DNA of 64,000 bases from Warburgia ugandensis (lineage: Eukaryota; Streptophyta; Magnoliopsida; Canellales; Canellaceae): contig CP141135.1 of the NCBI GenBank assembly GCA_035236585.1, forward strand, positions 1,398,001 through 1,462,000. The letters are read 5' to 3'. The notes under the pieces were generated by a model. That model was not told the origin of the DNA, did no database searches, and saw only the letters and a list, made by a program, of their open reading frames with translations. The position numbers and the translations under genes are program-made. Positions 1 to 12,155 of this stretch are shown in pieces (positions within the stretch are counted from its first letter, which is position 1; each line of letters opens with the position of its first letter).

Positions 1-3000
1 ATTTTATTTTTATGATTAATTCATGTGGCTCATTTTTATTGTGGATGTTTTTCTAATCTCCATTTTCTTTAGTTAGAAATGCGTGAATATCGCCATCTTG
101 GGGATTTTTGTTTGTGTGGGTTCCATGGAGTTGTTTGCAGCATTCATGGAGTGACAGCCTAGCGGTGTTATACATGCCTATGGAGATGTAGGAGGCTAGC
201 ATGTTTCGTGGACTAATTATGAGTTCTTAGTAATGAAGAGAGCAGAAGTATATACTGTGGTCAAAGTAAAGTATTGAAGTATGTCCTTTTCAGTGTAACT
301 TTGAAGAAATATAGTTTGCAAGACATTGATAAAGGTGCAAGTTATGTCTTCCATGAATGTCCTTCGGGAAGCAGCAAGAGACGTAGATTTTTTGTTGAAT
401 CATCTGTGTTCTGTTTTCTCGTAAAATGGTTCCTTTAGTATATAGTTATATCTATTTAACACATCTAATATGCAATGCCTTTCAATTATGTGAGATATTC
501 TCTAGTGTAATGATGATCATGATAACCTGAAGACCTCTTTCTCTTCTCTTGGCTTTACTAGTGAAATGTGCAGCAACAAGCACATAAGAGAGGGGGAGGG
601 GGTGAGAAGAAAGAAAGAAGAGGATAAGAAAGGACATGATATGAGAGGAAGTATGAATGTGAAAGATTCGGGCTTTGGAACTGACCTGAATGGAAGTAAA
701 AGTAAATTAGAATATTAGATTTTACCCAAGGTCCTCAACCCCAATCGTAGACTTTTGGCTGTGGCTTTCTTGCTGGCCCTAAAGTAGGAGCTCTTTGCTT
801 TACGTACAACATGCACATATGGTTAGTTTATATTACTTCAGACATTTGGCATTGTGACTTAAAAGTCAGCAAAAGAGCAGTTACAGTATATTTAATATCA
901 GAACTGAATTTGAGAATTATTTTCTTTTCCTTCTTTCTTCAAAATTTTCTGAAACAAGTCTCTTTTCTAATGCCCAGTAACTGGTACACAAGGCAAGTAT
1001 AATAACATAAGCTTTGCACTCTTATTGTAATGGTTGCTTTGTACAAGTAGTGCGACAGAAAAAAGTAGGATTTTGGAAGCATAATGAATGATGGACCAAA
1101 TGATGTGGACTCCCCTTGGCTGATGTCATCAAGCTCAAGTGGTTGTTCCTAAGAAAGGAACCAAAAGGTTTTAGGGGAGAGAGTTGAATTCTTTAGCAAC
1201 ATGACTGGGAACATTAGTTTTTACATTTGGCTATTGTGGAGACAGAAAATGGCTATTATCCTTATTTCATTGATATTGGGTCTTAATTATAAAATATCCC
1301 GTTACTGTTTTAAGAAGTGCTATGTGCTTTCCACTCTTGTTGATCTTTTTCTTGGTGGACTTTTTCTCTCTTTAGGTTTTAGGTTGAATTACTGCAAAAG
1401 GTGTCAATTAATATGGAAAAGTCGAACTATATCCTCACAGCATTTTGAGGGCTAACTGCGAAATTTACTGCATTACTGAAGTAACCTTTAAGTCTTTATG
1501 ACTATTGAATTGGTGATGGGTTTCTTCTGCGATTGTTATTAATTTTGGATTAGTACAGGCACCCCATATTTCTTCACATCTTGGTAATATGAGGCGTGGG
1601 TGGGGATAAGTGGTGAAATGATATAGATGGAGGGAGAGGATCTAGGGCATGCCAGTCAGCTTGTTACGTCAAGTCTTTTTATGCCTTACATTTGTTTTGG
1701 GGTAGGAAGAGGTAACACTGACATTTTGGGAGGAAATCAAGAGATATACCGTGCCGTATTGGAAATTTTATAGTTTAGTCAGAGGAAGAGGATTTTCACC
1801 TAAGATCAATATGGAGGAGTCGGGATTATGGAAGTGGTCTTTTGTGGCAGAACCTGGAGATGAGGAAGACATCTCATGTATTAACCTTCCGTCTTTTTTT
1901 TTTTTGCTTCAATATCTTTATTTCTTGCTTCTTCAAGATAAAATAATTGAATCTTGAACCTGAATGGCCTATTCTTGTTCTTATCCTTTCTGGCTTTCAT
2001 AATATTCCCAGCCACTGGAGGAAACTATGGACTTCAAAATATCTGGCACATCTCTAACATTTTTTTGCGTGGTTTTTCACTGAAAGGAATGCCTTTTGTA
2101 TTCTTTATTGTAGGAGTTACATCTTTACTAGCTGTTGAGTGATGATCAAGAGTGAAATGGAGAGTAGTAAACTCTAATCACTTATTTTCTTAGTGTAGTA
2201 GTTGACTGAGAATGTGTGTTCTTCGTTTGTTTTCAATTCCTTGGTTTATTTTTTTTTCCTTTCTCTTCATGCACTGGGGCTGCCCTTTTTTTTCTTTCTC
2301 TTCTAATTTATGGAGCTCCTTTTCTATTGTCTTTGTTGAGAATGGGAGTCTTCTATGAGAGTTGGTTCATTCTGCTAGCATATGGGTCGTTTTGGTGGAG
2401 TGTATTTTTTAGAACCATTTTATGGCAAGGGCAATTTGTCCTTTTCTCATAGAGGCCGCATGCAGTAGCTTTCTGGGGCATATTATAGGAAGGAATTCAT
2501 CGACTGTTCTGCAAGGCACTTGTTGAAATTGGGAGTACATTATTCTAGATAGAATTGGGATAGCAAAGACCCAGGTCATTAGGAAGCACTTTGGCCGCTT
2601 GGATGCCACAAGTTGAATAGCAGTGGTTGGCTTGTGGTAATGCAGGGTTGAAGGTGTGATCTGTAACCATAGTCAGAATTGCTTGTGCTTTTTCCTATCC
2701 TATTGATCATCAATACTTTAACGAAGCACAAGTCTTCCACTTTTCCATTTGTATCGGCTTCTCATGGCCAATTTTGACCAGCTCCATTTTCTTAAGAAAT
2801 TTACCACATCCTAAAGGAGAGCCACTTTCTTGAAACTAATTCATTGGGGGTCCATAAATGTCATCCTTGTTCTTGGTTCATAAACAAAACTTACCCAGCC
2901 ATTGTCAGTTAGTTATAATCATTCTTTGCGCACTGCCCTCTTCTAATAGATAGTGGATGAGTAGCAAAATTTGTTGGCATGATCATTTAATAATAGAACA

Positions 3001-3161
3001 TAGCCTTGGAGATCCCCGGGGGACAAAGTCGAAGCACTTGATCTTTTGCCCCATATTTTGAGATGCTTCTCTCTGCTGACCCCTTGCTTTAAAGTCAAGA
3101 ATTCTCTTTCTTTATTATTTTTCTCCTTTTCTATTCAAATTGGCGCAAACTCTCCCTCCAG
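1..3161. other. No recognisable gene (intergenic or intronic DNA)
   Basis: I see only short open frames broken by stops, T-rich tracts and no protein domain I recognise. It could be intronic DNA of a plus-strand gene whose possible exon lies just downstream at 3162, but nothing in the stretch itself proves that. Confidence 0.5.
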
Positions 3162-3330
3162 TTGCTTAATCTTAATATGGAGATCATATCTGTGCTGGTT
3201 TTAAGAAGTCTCAAAAAAAGCACCTCTATTGCAGAGGGGACTAGTGAGCTAGTGAATGAAACTATTGGTGAACCTGCAGATCTACTTCATATATTGCTCA
3301 ACCAGTCTAGAATCTACTTGTCCCTTAATG
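3162..3330 (+). CDS. Possible internal exon of an unrecognised gene
   Basis: A 169-nt stretch is open in one frame and bounded by a pyrimidine-rich acceptor (tctccctccag) and a consensus donor (atg|gtgagt). The peptide includes EGTSELVNETIGEPADLLH and then ILLNQSRIYLSLNG. I do not recognise the family. A second open stretch (3660 to about 3830) contains KRKSPGRGRTLFQKINHA in the same orientation, but I cannot place a good donor for it. No start codon, terminal exon or neighbouring exons could be linked, so this may be a fragment of a gene lying to the left, a decayed exon or chance. Confidence 0.2.
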
Positions 3331-4216
3331 GTGAGTCTCTTGTGCCTTCTGTTATGATTCTATGGCTTTACAGTAAGAGATGTTAGTCAAATGTAATAGC
3401 TTGAACCATGAAATTTTAGGTATTACTTCGCTCTAGCCTTCGGATGCAGTCATTCACTTTCGTTTCGCATGCTCTCTGCCTTCATATTCCCTTGCAACCT
3501 TGGCTATCCCTCTGACAGTACAAAAATTATTCATGCTGTTGTTGACAGTGGTGTATTTCCTGAATTAGGCATTGTTCCTCTCAGTGCTAGTATTTACATC
3601 TCAATGCTAGGATTTACATCTTTCAACTAATGCTTTCAATAGTTTTCAGTAGATGGCAGGTTAATTTTAATGTTAAGAGAAAGAGTCCTGGCAGGGGTCG
3701 GACGCTCTTCCAAAAAATTAACCATGCACGTCAGAAATGGGCGATGACTTCTTCAGACCCTCCTGAGCGTCCGACTCCAACTGGACTTCCTAGAGAAAAA
3801 CATGTACTGTTATCATACTTGCCTATGGATCACAGCATTTACCCTTTTAAATTTGAGCTGCGGCCTATTCTTTTCTTGTTTCCAGTGATATACCCTCTGT
3901 GTTATTCATTGTTCTATTTACTATGTGTACAGTGAAATGATTAAGGAGATTGGATTATTCATTGTTCTTTTCATTTTTTCACAGTAATATACCACTTAGT
4001 TTCCTGGAATCTGTTTAAGGTGTGGTATGGGGCGAAATACATGGCCCATGGACAGGTAATCAGGAGCTGTAAACCAGGCTAGAACAAGGACCGTGCATGA
4101 AAAGCATACTGAAGGTTTCAGTTCATATGTTCGTAAGACCATACAATCCGTTTTTTCTCATTTTACATTTTTTGCCCCTTCCCTTGTTTGATTTTTGTTT
4201 TGTAATTTATATATTT

Positions 4217-4380
4217 ATGGATGGCATAATGGTAGAGTTGTCACCATGTGACTTGGAGGTCATGGGTTTGAAGCGTGAAAACAGCCTCTTGTGAAAATGG
4301 TGTACCATAGACCCTTTGTGGTCTGCCCCTTTCGCCAACTCTTTATACGCTGAAGCTTCATGCACCGGGCTGCCCTTTTT
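4217..4380 (+). mobile_element. Au SINE copy, near full length
   Basis: It runs from a tRNA-like head (ggcataatggtagagttgtc) through the ccatgtgacttggaggtcat block and the acagcctcttg block to the diagnostic 3' end tgcaccgggctgccctttt. This is the layout of the tRNA-derived Au SINE of angiosperms. Flanks (taatttatatattt left, taattgtttattt right) resemble a diverged target-site duplication. The copy is inactive by divergence. Confidence 0.75.
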
Positions 4381-4589
4381 ATAATTGTTTATTTCTAATC
4401 CATATTTTCTTAAGGCTATAAGCTAATGGTTTCTGTCTGTTTCCATCAATTTGTGATGGCGATCCTTCTAAACTTGCAGCTGTTGATAAGCGGCCAGTGT
4501 ATGGCCGGACGGTGAAATTAAAAAGGATAAGTATCTGATTCCTCAAGTTGAAAGTTATGTGAGCTTTTGGGCCATTTATAATGTATGAT

Positions 4590-4695
4590 GGTGCACTAGA
4601 TGGACGGCCAGGATCATCTTGCTTTTCTGGGTCTTTCAATTTTTGGCTGTCCAAGCAGACGTCCGGTGGTCATAGTGAGGATGTTCCTATCCATG
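4590..4695. repeat. Dispersed intergenic repeat, copy 1
   Basis: The stretch from ctagatggacggccaggatc to gtccaagcagacgtc and gatgttcct recurs in the same order at 11320-11445 (ctagatggatggccaggatc, gtccaagcagaagtc, gatgttcct). The two are clearly related but diverged, with small indels. No coding potential or terminal repeat is obvious. Confidence 0.5.
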
Positions 4696-4699
4696 CCCT

Positions 4700-6150
4700 T
4701 TGGCTGGTTGCAAATGGACATGGACATGAATATGTTAGGCAATGGTTGGGGGATTTGTTTAAGGCTAAACCTTAGAACAGTTCTGCAAGGGCATGCAGAA
4801 CCTTCACCTCAACCTTATGTCTCATCAAGTGCATGAAAAGACTCAACTTGAATTGTTCCTGATCAAGTTGAAGGCTTCATCAAGGCATCTCAAAGAATTG
4901 TCCAAAGCTTCAGCTTGGCCTTGATGAGCTTCCGAAGGGCACGCAAAGCTTTAACATGGTGAAACACAAAACAACCCGCAGCCATTATATTCCTCTAGGG
5001 CACAAAAATGTTTTCCTTCAACCTCAAAATGTTCAGAATTATGAGGATTAAGATGAACTACACCATTCAAAGACTTGCCATGAGGAAGCCCACCAATGCG
5101 AGAGTAATAATACTTTTAACAAAATGGAAGCACATGGAGATGTGAGACTCGGTGGGAGTAGACCCATCAATGCATTTGGAAGATCATGATGGTTCTGATT
5201 TACATTTAAAGAAGCATAATTTAATGGCATTCAAAGGACATGAAATTTGAGATATAGCCCATCTAAGCCATTTCAAATATATTGAATAAATGAGATTTAC
5301 AAAAAAATTGTCGCTTTGTACAAGAGTTTACAGTAGGAGGCATACTATACGTGCAAGAACTCAAGAGATACCGGAGAACAAAAGAAAAGGTCAGTAACAC
5401 TGTTACCCATTGCGATGCGACCACTTTATCATGGTGGCCCCATCTGTGGTTCATTAGAACTGTGCACAGAATCTCTCTTATGGTGGATGACTCATAACCC
5501 TAAAACAGTGTTGATTGGAAAGTGAGAACTGTAGATGAACGAGCTGAAAGCACCTGTATTGGATGTTAGAATATTGAGACATATAAATCGGATGAACAGT
5601 TCTGATGAATCAAAAGCGGGGCTCACCAGCAGGGAACTTGCTTGCGTGTGCGCGCAGGTCTGGCGCATTCCTCCTTTTGTCTATGACTAACTATGTTAGA
5701 TATTTGTTTGATTTGGCCCAATTATTCAACTAATAAAATAATCTAATCTTTTAGTACTCCACTTATTCAACTAATGAAACATATTTAAAAAGATAATTTA
5801 AATATTCAAAAAAAAAAAAAAAAACTATATGTGAGATGAAAAAATAGGGTTCATGTAACATAATCCCCGTAGCTCAAGCTTTGACAGCCCATAACACTAC
5901 AATAATTTCTGTTTCACAAAATCTGCGATTCCTAGGGAAAACATCCAGTAGAGAATCTCCCTAAGAGGTTTTACAGAATCCAGAATGGGGTTACCATAGG
6001 AAGTTCCATCAAAGTGGGATGGAAATGATCGTATTCAGGTTGGGTACGCCTATACTGCAGTCTCGAACCATGAGCATCATAATCATATAGATTTTAATCT
6101 GATAATAGAAATTACTTATGATCAGAAAAAAATTTGAGCATATATGTAAT
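4700..6150. other. Intergenic, no gene seen
   Basis: Short chance frames on both strands, an A-rich tract near 5809-5823 and no recognisable domain. Confidence 0.5.
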
Positions 6151-6154
6151 TTGT

Positions 6155-6238
6155 AGAAACAGCCTCTTATAATGCAAAGTAAGGTTACGTATTATTGATC
6201 CTATATGGTTAGTCCCTTCCCCACCCTTGCTGCCCTTT
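6155..6238 (+). mobile_element. Au SINE fragment (3' part)
   Basis: agaaacagcctcttataatg, then aaagtaaggttacgtattat, and the end cttgctgcccttt match the 3' half of the other Au copies here in the same order. The tRNA-like head is missing. It lies just upstream of the LINE insertion site. Confidence 0.6.
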
Positions 6239-6257
6239 GTAAAACTTCGCCTATGTA

Positions 6258-9200
6258 ATTTTAGTTCTATATAGTTTTATTGTAGCCGATCCCAAGCTAG
6301 AATAAAGGAAAAGGCTTTTGCGTCAGGTCCTAGCCAGCAAGGAAAACCCGTGGTAAAGCCCATGCATGAAATAATCAAATGAAATAAAAATAGCGGTGTC
6401 AAGTATCTAGCTTTTTGTAATTCTTTCTTAGCCACTCTGCTTTTCTTGCTCTATCTGTACCCATTCACTAATGCTCTGATAGATTCCATATCATGTACGG
6501 ATAACGAGAGAAAAAAAAATAAAAATTCTATTGATATGAGGCAAAAGAAAAAAGATTAAGTGAATAGATGAACTAATCGAATCTACAAAATTTTGAGATT
6601 CCAACCAATCAGATGGTTTTCTTTGGGACTCCATCAACAGACAAGGGGTCATCTTTTCTATTGTACCCCTATTGAATTGAATAAGAAGAAAATTGAGATT
6701 TTTTCTTTATTTATTCCCTCATTCACACTTTGTTTTTTATTTGTGTAGTGCCAATCCAACACAAATATTTATTTTCTTTAAGTAAATTTGTTTTCTTAAC
6801 ACTCAATTCATATTGATAATATTGTATCGAACAAATATAATGTGATCGTGGATAAATAGATCCATTTATCTCAGTCTCATTCCCTCAAGTTAGAGTGTTT
6901 CCCATAAGCAACCCGCTGCATCAAATCCTGGATATGGTGAAAAATAGACAATGGCTATTAAAGAGTTCTCCCAGAAGTAATGCATTGCATTGGATCTCGA
7001 GTGTAGTAGCAAATAGACAAGGACTACTAGAGCATTTTCTCAAACGCAGTGTGTTGCATCAAAATTCAGGTGTAATAGAAAGTATGCATGGGTCTCTACA
7101 CCATTCAAGAAGTGTGTGGGTAAATAAGCTAAGTCAAGAGAACAAAATTTGTATCGCTATATATAGGCACATTGACGTATAAGAGTCTAGAGTTAGTGGA
7201 TATGATGAAATATGGGAGAGTTAACATTGCTTGTATCCAAGAAATCAAGTGGAAATGGGTTAAAACTAGAGAAATCTATGTGTATAAGCTGTAGTACATA
7301 TGAGAGAGCAAAAATAGAAATTGTGAAGGGATAATGGTAGATAAAGAATTAAAAGATAAAGGTGTAGACGTTAAAGGAACTAGTGATAGAATGATATTAT
7401 AAAAACTTATTTTAATAGAAAAGTTCATAAATGTCATTAGTGCATATGCACTATAAGTAGAGTTAGTGGATAGAATCAAGAGACAGTACTAGGAAGATAT
7501 TGAGGAAGTCATGCAAAATATTCCCAATACAGAGGGAATATTTATAGAGGCTAATTTTAATGGTCATATAAGAAAAGAAAAAAAATGATATGATAAGGTA
7601 CATAGGGTGTATGGTATTTGAGAAAGAAATGAGATGGAGGAAGCTATACTCAATTTTGCCTCAGTATATAACCTAGTTATAGCAAATACATACTTTAAAA
7701 AGAGAGATGAACACTTACGGACATTTAGAAGTGGACCATGTAAAAGCCAAATAGACTTTTTTCTATTTAGGAATGCTAAAAAGTCAATGGGTAAGAATTG
7801 TAAAATGATACCTGGTGAAGGTTTAACCTCACAACATAGATTAATGATTATAGATATCAATATTAAAGTATGGAAGAAAAGAAATGAACTTAATAGATGT
7901 TCAAAAATTAAGTGGTGGAACTTAAAATGACAAAAGATAATACCATTTACAACACGTCGATAGTAAAAGGAAACTGAAACGATGAAACAAAAGTAAATAC
8001 CATGTGGACTAATATGGTCATGCCCATTAAAAAAGTGACAAAAGATGTCTTAGAAGTATCTAAAGATAAAAGGCAACTAACAAAGGAAACTTGGCGATGA
8101 AGTGAAAAAGTTATTAAAGAGAAACATGTGTATTTTAAAGCATGGCAAAGGACAAAAAAATAAAAACTTTGAGCAAATAAGAATGCTAAAAAGGTTGCTA
8201 AGAGCGTAATAAGTGAGGTTAAACTCAAGGCATATGATTATCTATATAAAAGATTAGGAACAAGATAAGGTAAGAAAAATGTATTTAAACTCGCAAAAGG
8301 AAGAGAAAGGAAGAGTAAGGACCTAGACCACATTAAGTGTATTAGAAGTGATGATTAAACGGTATTAGTCAAATATGACGAGATCAAACAAAGATGGGAA
8401 AGTTACTTTCAAAATTTTCTAAATGACAATTACCTTGAGAATATAGGGATTGAAAGTATTGTAGATCCAAATAACATTGGGCATTATAGATATCACCGTA
8501 GGACTAGAATATCTTAAGTGAAAGATGCCTTGAAAAAGATGAAATTAGGAAAGGCTCTGTGACCTAATGATATATCGCTAGAGGTTTGGAAGTGTAAGTG
8601 AGATACTATGGTAGTTTGGTTAACAAACTTGTTTAATAAGATTGTGAAATCGAAGAAAATGCCAGGTAAATGGAGGAAGAGAAGAGCTTTATTATACCAA
8701 TTTCAAGAATAAATGAGACATACATAGTTGCACTAATTATCAGGGGATCAAACTTATGAGCCATACCATGAAACTTTTTGAAAGAGTAAAGGAGGAGTCT
8801 ACAACATGAGACAAGTGTATCATAGAATCAATTTGGTTTCATGCTTGTGAGGTCTACCATGGAAGCTATTTTCTTGCTTAGACAATTAATAGAGAAATAT
8901 AGGGAGATGAGGAAGGACCTCAACATGGTCTTTATTGATTTAAAAATGACTTATGATAGGGTTCCTAGAGAATTAATATTGTAGGTCTTTTGCAAGAAAG
9001 GGTTTTCACGAGACTATATAAACATAATTAAGGATATGTATGAGAGAACGATAATAAACGTTAAGACCACTAGCGGAGACCAATAATTCTTCCATCACTA
9101 TAGGATTACATTAAGGATTGGCATTGAGCATATACCTTTTCACGTTGGTTATTGATGAGTTAATAAAATATTTGCACAAGGAGATTCTGTGGTGCATGTT

Positions 9201-10005
9201 ATTTGCAGATGATAGAATTTTGATTGATGAGACAAGTGTGGGCGTAAACACAAAGTTCGAGTTATAGATAGATGCATTAGAATCTAAATGATTTAAATTT
9301 AGTCAAATTAAGATGGAGCATATAGAATGCAATTTTAGCAAGGAGAGAAGTGAGAGTGGAGCATCAATAAAGATTGATAACCAAGAAGTCCCCTTAAAAG
9401 AACACTTCCAATACTTGGAATCGATAATTCATGAGAGTGGAGGATAGATAGAGAGGTTACCCAGAGAATCCAAGTGGTTGGAACAAATGGAGATGTGCCT
9501 TTAGAGTTTTGTCTGAGGGTGCCACTCAAACTGAAAGAAAAATTCTATAGGATAGCTATAAGGCCAACCATGCTCTATTTATCAAAGTGTTGGGTAGTTA
9601 AGGAACAACATGGACATAAGAAGAATGTAAGTAAAATATGAATGTTGAGATGGATGAGTGGCAAGACAAGAAAGGATAAAAATAGAAATAAAAATATTAG
9701 AGGAAATTTAGAAGTAGCACTAATAGGTAACAATATGAAAAAGATTATACTTAGATAGTTTAGACATGTCCAATATAGATAAAATAAATGCACCAATTAG
9801 AAGGAATGAGGCTATACAAGTCGAAAGTTCTAAAAGGGCAAGGAGAAGGCCAAAAAGAAGGTGAATAGAAGTCCTGAGAAAAAACTTTAGGACTAAATGA
9901 AGCTATGACACTTAATAGAGGGGAATGGAGGAACACGGTTTATGTGACCGACCCCTAATCAGGATAAGATCTTAATGATGATCAAGATGATTTTAGTTAT
10001 ATATA

Positions 10006-10006
<1 letters not shown>
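6258..10006 (+). mobile_element. RTE-clade LINE, near full length, dead, with TSD
   Basis: A non-LTR retrotransposon of about 3.7 kb. Its 5' end (tagccgatcccaagct, about 6282) matches the start of the second LINE copy at about 41484. An endonuclease-like stretch (NIACIQEIKW near 7220) is followed by reverse transcriptase with the family's FGFMPVRSTMEAIFLLRQL-like motif (near 8828), VFIDLKMTYDR (near 8935) and the catalytic FADD (near 9200). The C-terminal region is typical of the plant RTE clade, and the 3' end is cccctaatcaggataag followed by GATGAT-type repeats. The body is flanked by attttagttctatatag (6258-6274) and attttagttatatatag (9990-10006), a 17-bp target-site duplication with one mismatch. 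Many stops and frameshifts mean it cannot make a working protein. Confidence 0.85.

Positions 10007-10042
<36 letters not shown>
10007..10042. repeat. (AC)n microsatellite
   Basis: About 17 AC units directly abut the right-hand target-site duplication of the upstream LINE. Confidence 0.95.
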
Positions 10043-10045
<3 letters not shown>

Positions 10046-10329
10046 AACGATATAGTCATTCCCACCAATAAAAAGAAAATTATCAATCCCAACTAAAAAA
10101 TAGTCATATTAAAAATAATCCATAAATAGTGACCACTGACAAAAAGTTTAAAAGCATGGTCCTCTATTCATAGCCAAAATACTGAATTTGACACCAATCT
10201 AACCTACATAAACATATAATAAGCAAAATAAGTAGCATATAAATACATAAAATATATGTATGTATGTAAAAATAGGTAATATATTATAGATGTAAAAATG
10301 ACAAAAACAAAATTCAAAATGCCAAAGTA

Positions 10330-10435
10330 AAGGGGTAGTCCTGGTGCACGAAGCTCCCACCTATGCAGGGTCCGGGGACCACAAGGCCATATAGTACACA
10401 GCCTTACTTTGTATTTTTGCAAAGCCTAAAGTCTT
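10330..10435 (-). mobile_element. Au SINE fragment
   Basis: On the minus strand this is the 3' two-thirds of an Au SINE: tcctggtgcacgaagctccc, a gggtccggggaccacaaggc block and the gtacacagccttactttgta block. The tRNA-like head is missing or unrecognisable. Confidence 0.7.
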
Positions 10436-10439
10436 TACT

Positions 10440-12155
10440 CACCATTTTCTTTCAAGGATATCAATATGGATGGAATCGACAACACCTATATAATAAAGCG
10501 AATCTTGACCGAATTTTGGATCGACCAATGTAGTATGTTCTTTGATCACGTCCCTTTTTTAATGAGTTGGATCTTATAGAAAGGATCCATGAAAGATCCA
10601 TTAGACTAACATGCTATGTTCAAATCGTTTTGAATTCGGTTGAATCTTGTAAATCCGTCAGACTAACAAAGTCCATTTAATCGAAGTTTACTTTGAAGGA
10701 ACCCAAAGGTACCATGACCCACCTCCGGAGACTGTTTTAGCATCAATCTCGGCCAAGCCTACGTCACCATAGGAAGTTCCTTTGAAGTTTACTTTGAAGG
10801 AGCCAAAATCCAGATTGAATCAAGTGGAAGAATTTAAAATCTTTCCAAGTTTAGGCCCAAGAACACTTCCAGTAGAAAGCCCAGAAAACAATCTTTTGTT
10901 TCTTAACCAAATTGACCTAAAACAAACCGTCAGAACTTGCCTGGTGACCATTGATCAAGGAGATCCCACATCATATGGCATACAACCTCCAGCAGAGAAC
11001 ACAAATCTATGGACCATAAGCCCCTGCTCACTCTTTTATCATGTGTGAGCATGTTGTTTAGAGCAACGGTCCACATGAAACCAGATGTTCTGAATAGGTG
11101 TGAGATTGTCGCATGAAGGCTGGACCCATCAAACGAAAGTAATCACCATCTATAGAATAAGTGAGAGGCTAATGACTCAAAAGTCGGGAGAGACTGTATC
11201 ACTGCCCTTCTTGAATATGTCAGAGCCACCGTCCATATCTTTTAGCCTAGATGTCCTACGCAATCCTCCAAGTAGAAAGTCATGTGATTTTTTGGACTAT
11301 TGGTAGTCTATGATTAGCACACTAGATGGATGGCCAGGATCCTTCTGTTTGCTGGTTCTCTCATTTGCCTGGATCACTCGTCTTTGGTCCAGTCCAAGCA
11401 GAAGTCTTGCTGTTCACATGATGAGACAGTGATGATGTTCCTCCATTCGTCTAGCAGCTCTCTGATAAACAACTCATTCAACAATCCCATTGTGAATAAG
11501 ATATCAGGGCATGACCGATGTTTTGGAGAGATGCCAAGCGATGAACGGTGTGGATCACCAGTTATCTGGGTCCCACTCATACTCAGCCCACTAGAGGCAA
11601 CCGCTTCCAATCATCTGATTTCTTGAGAATGTGGTGACTGAGATAACCGTTGTGTTATGAGTTTGAGGTCGTCTGATCAACAGTAATAGATGATCTTGAC
11701 AAAAGGCGAAATTGGTGACTCAAAACCTGGGATCAAGCTCACTCCAAAGGGAGATGTTTAATCCTATAAGATGTGAAAGGCATTTGTGATATCCTATATA
11801 TCTAGCTAGTTCAGGTGTAGCTAGAGAGGAACCAAGTGACAATGAAGACATATATTAACCAATTTGATAATTTTTAGCTGAAATGCAGTTGAAACTTGCA
11901 TTCTGCAGACCAAAATTCAGCAACAATTGTTTTTGCAGTCTTGTTCTAAATAATGAATCAGTTTGGACCTATTGATCCTCGACACAAATAACAGAAAGAA
12001 AATGCCTCGAGTATATGCGCATCTCAACGGGCAACAAGACGATCCTTTTCGCAGAAGAACATCCTCTCCCAAGGTTATCTGCAGAAGGGCTTAGCCTGAT
12101 CTGAAGCAGGTTACCTGCCCAAGAACTGAAGGAGATCTCTGGACTAAAAATCATT
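10440..12155. other. Intergenic, including dispersed repeat copy 2 (11320-11445)
   Basis: No credible gene. A roughly 24-bp duplicate (gtttactttgaaggancc) occurs at about 10687 and 10786. 11320-11445 is related to 4590-4695. Open frames on both strands at 11330-11626 overlap each other and lack splice or domain support. The end of the stretch (about 11970-12155) is probably 3' untranslated sequence of the PPR gene. Confidence 0.5.

Noticed and set aside
7564-8228. Open frames on both strands around 7.6-8.2 kb
   Set aside because: They are inside the decayed RTE LINE; the plus-strand one is part of its endonuclease region and not a separate gene.
10782-11048. 88-aa plus-strand frame
   Set aside because: Lies in DNA with a short duplication and no domain; no start context or splice support.
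11330-11626. 98-aa plus-strand and 78-aa minus-strand frames
   Set aside because: They overlap each other, lie partly in a dispersed repeat and have no recognisable motif.
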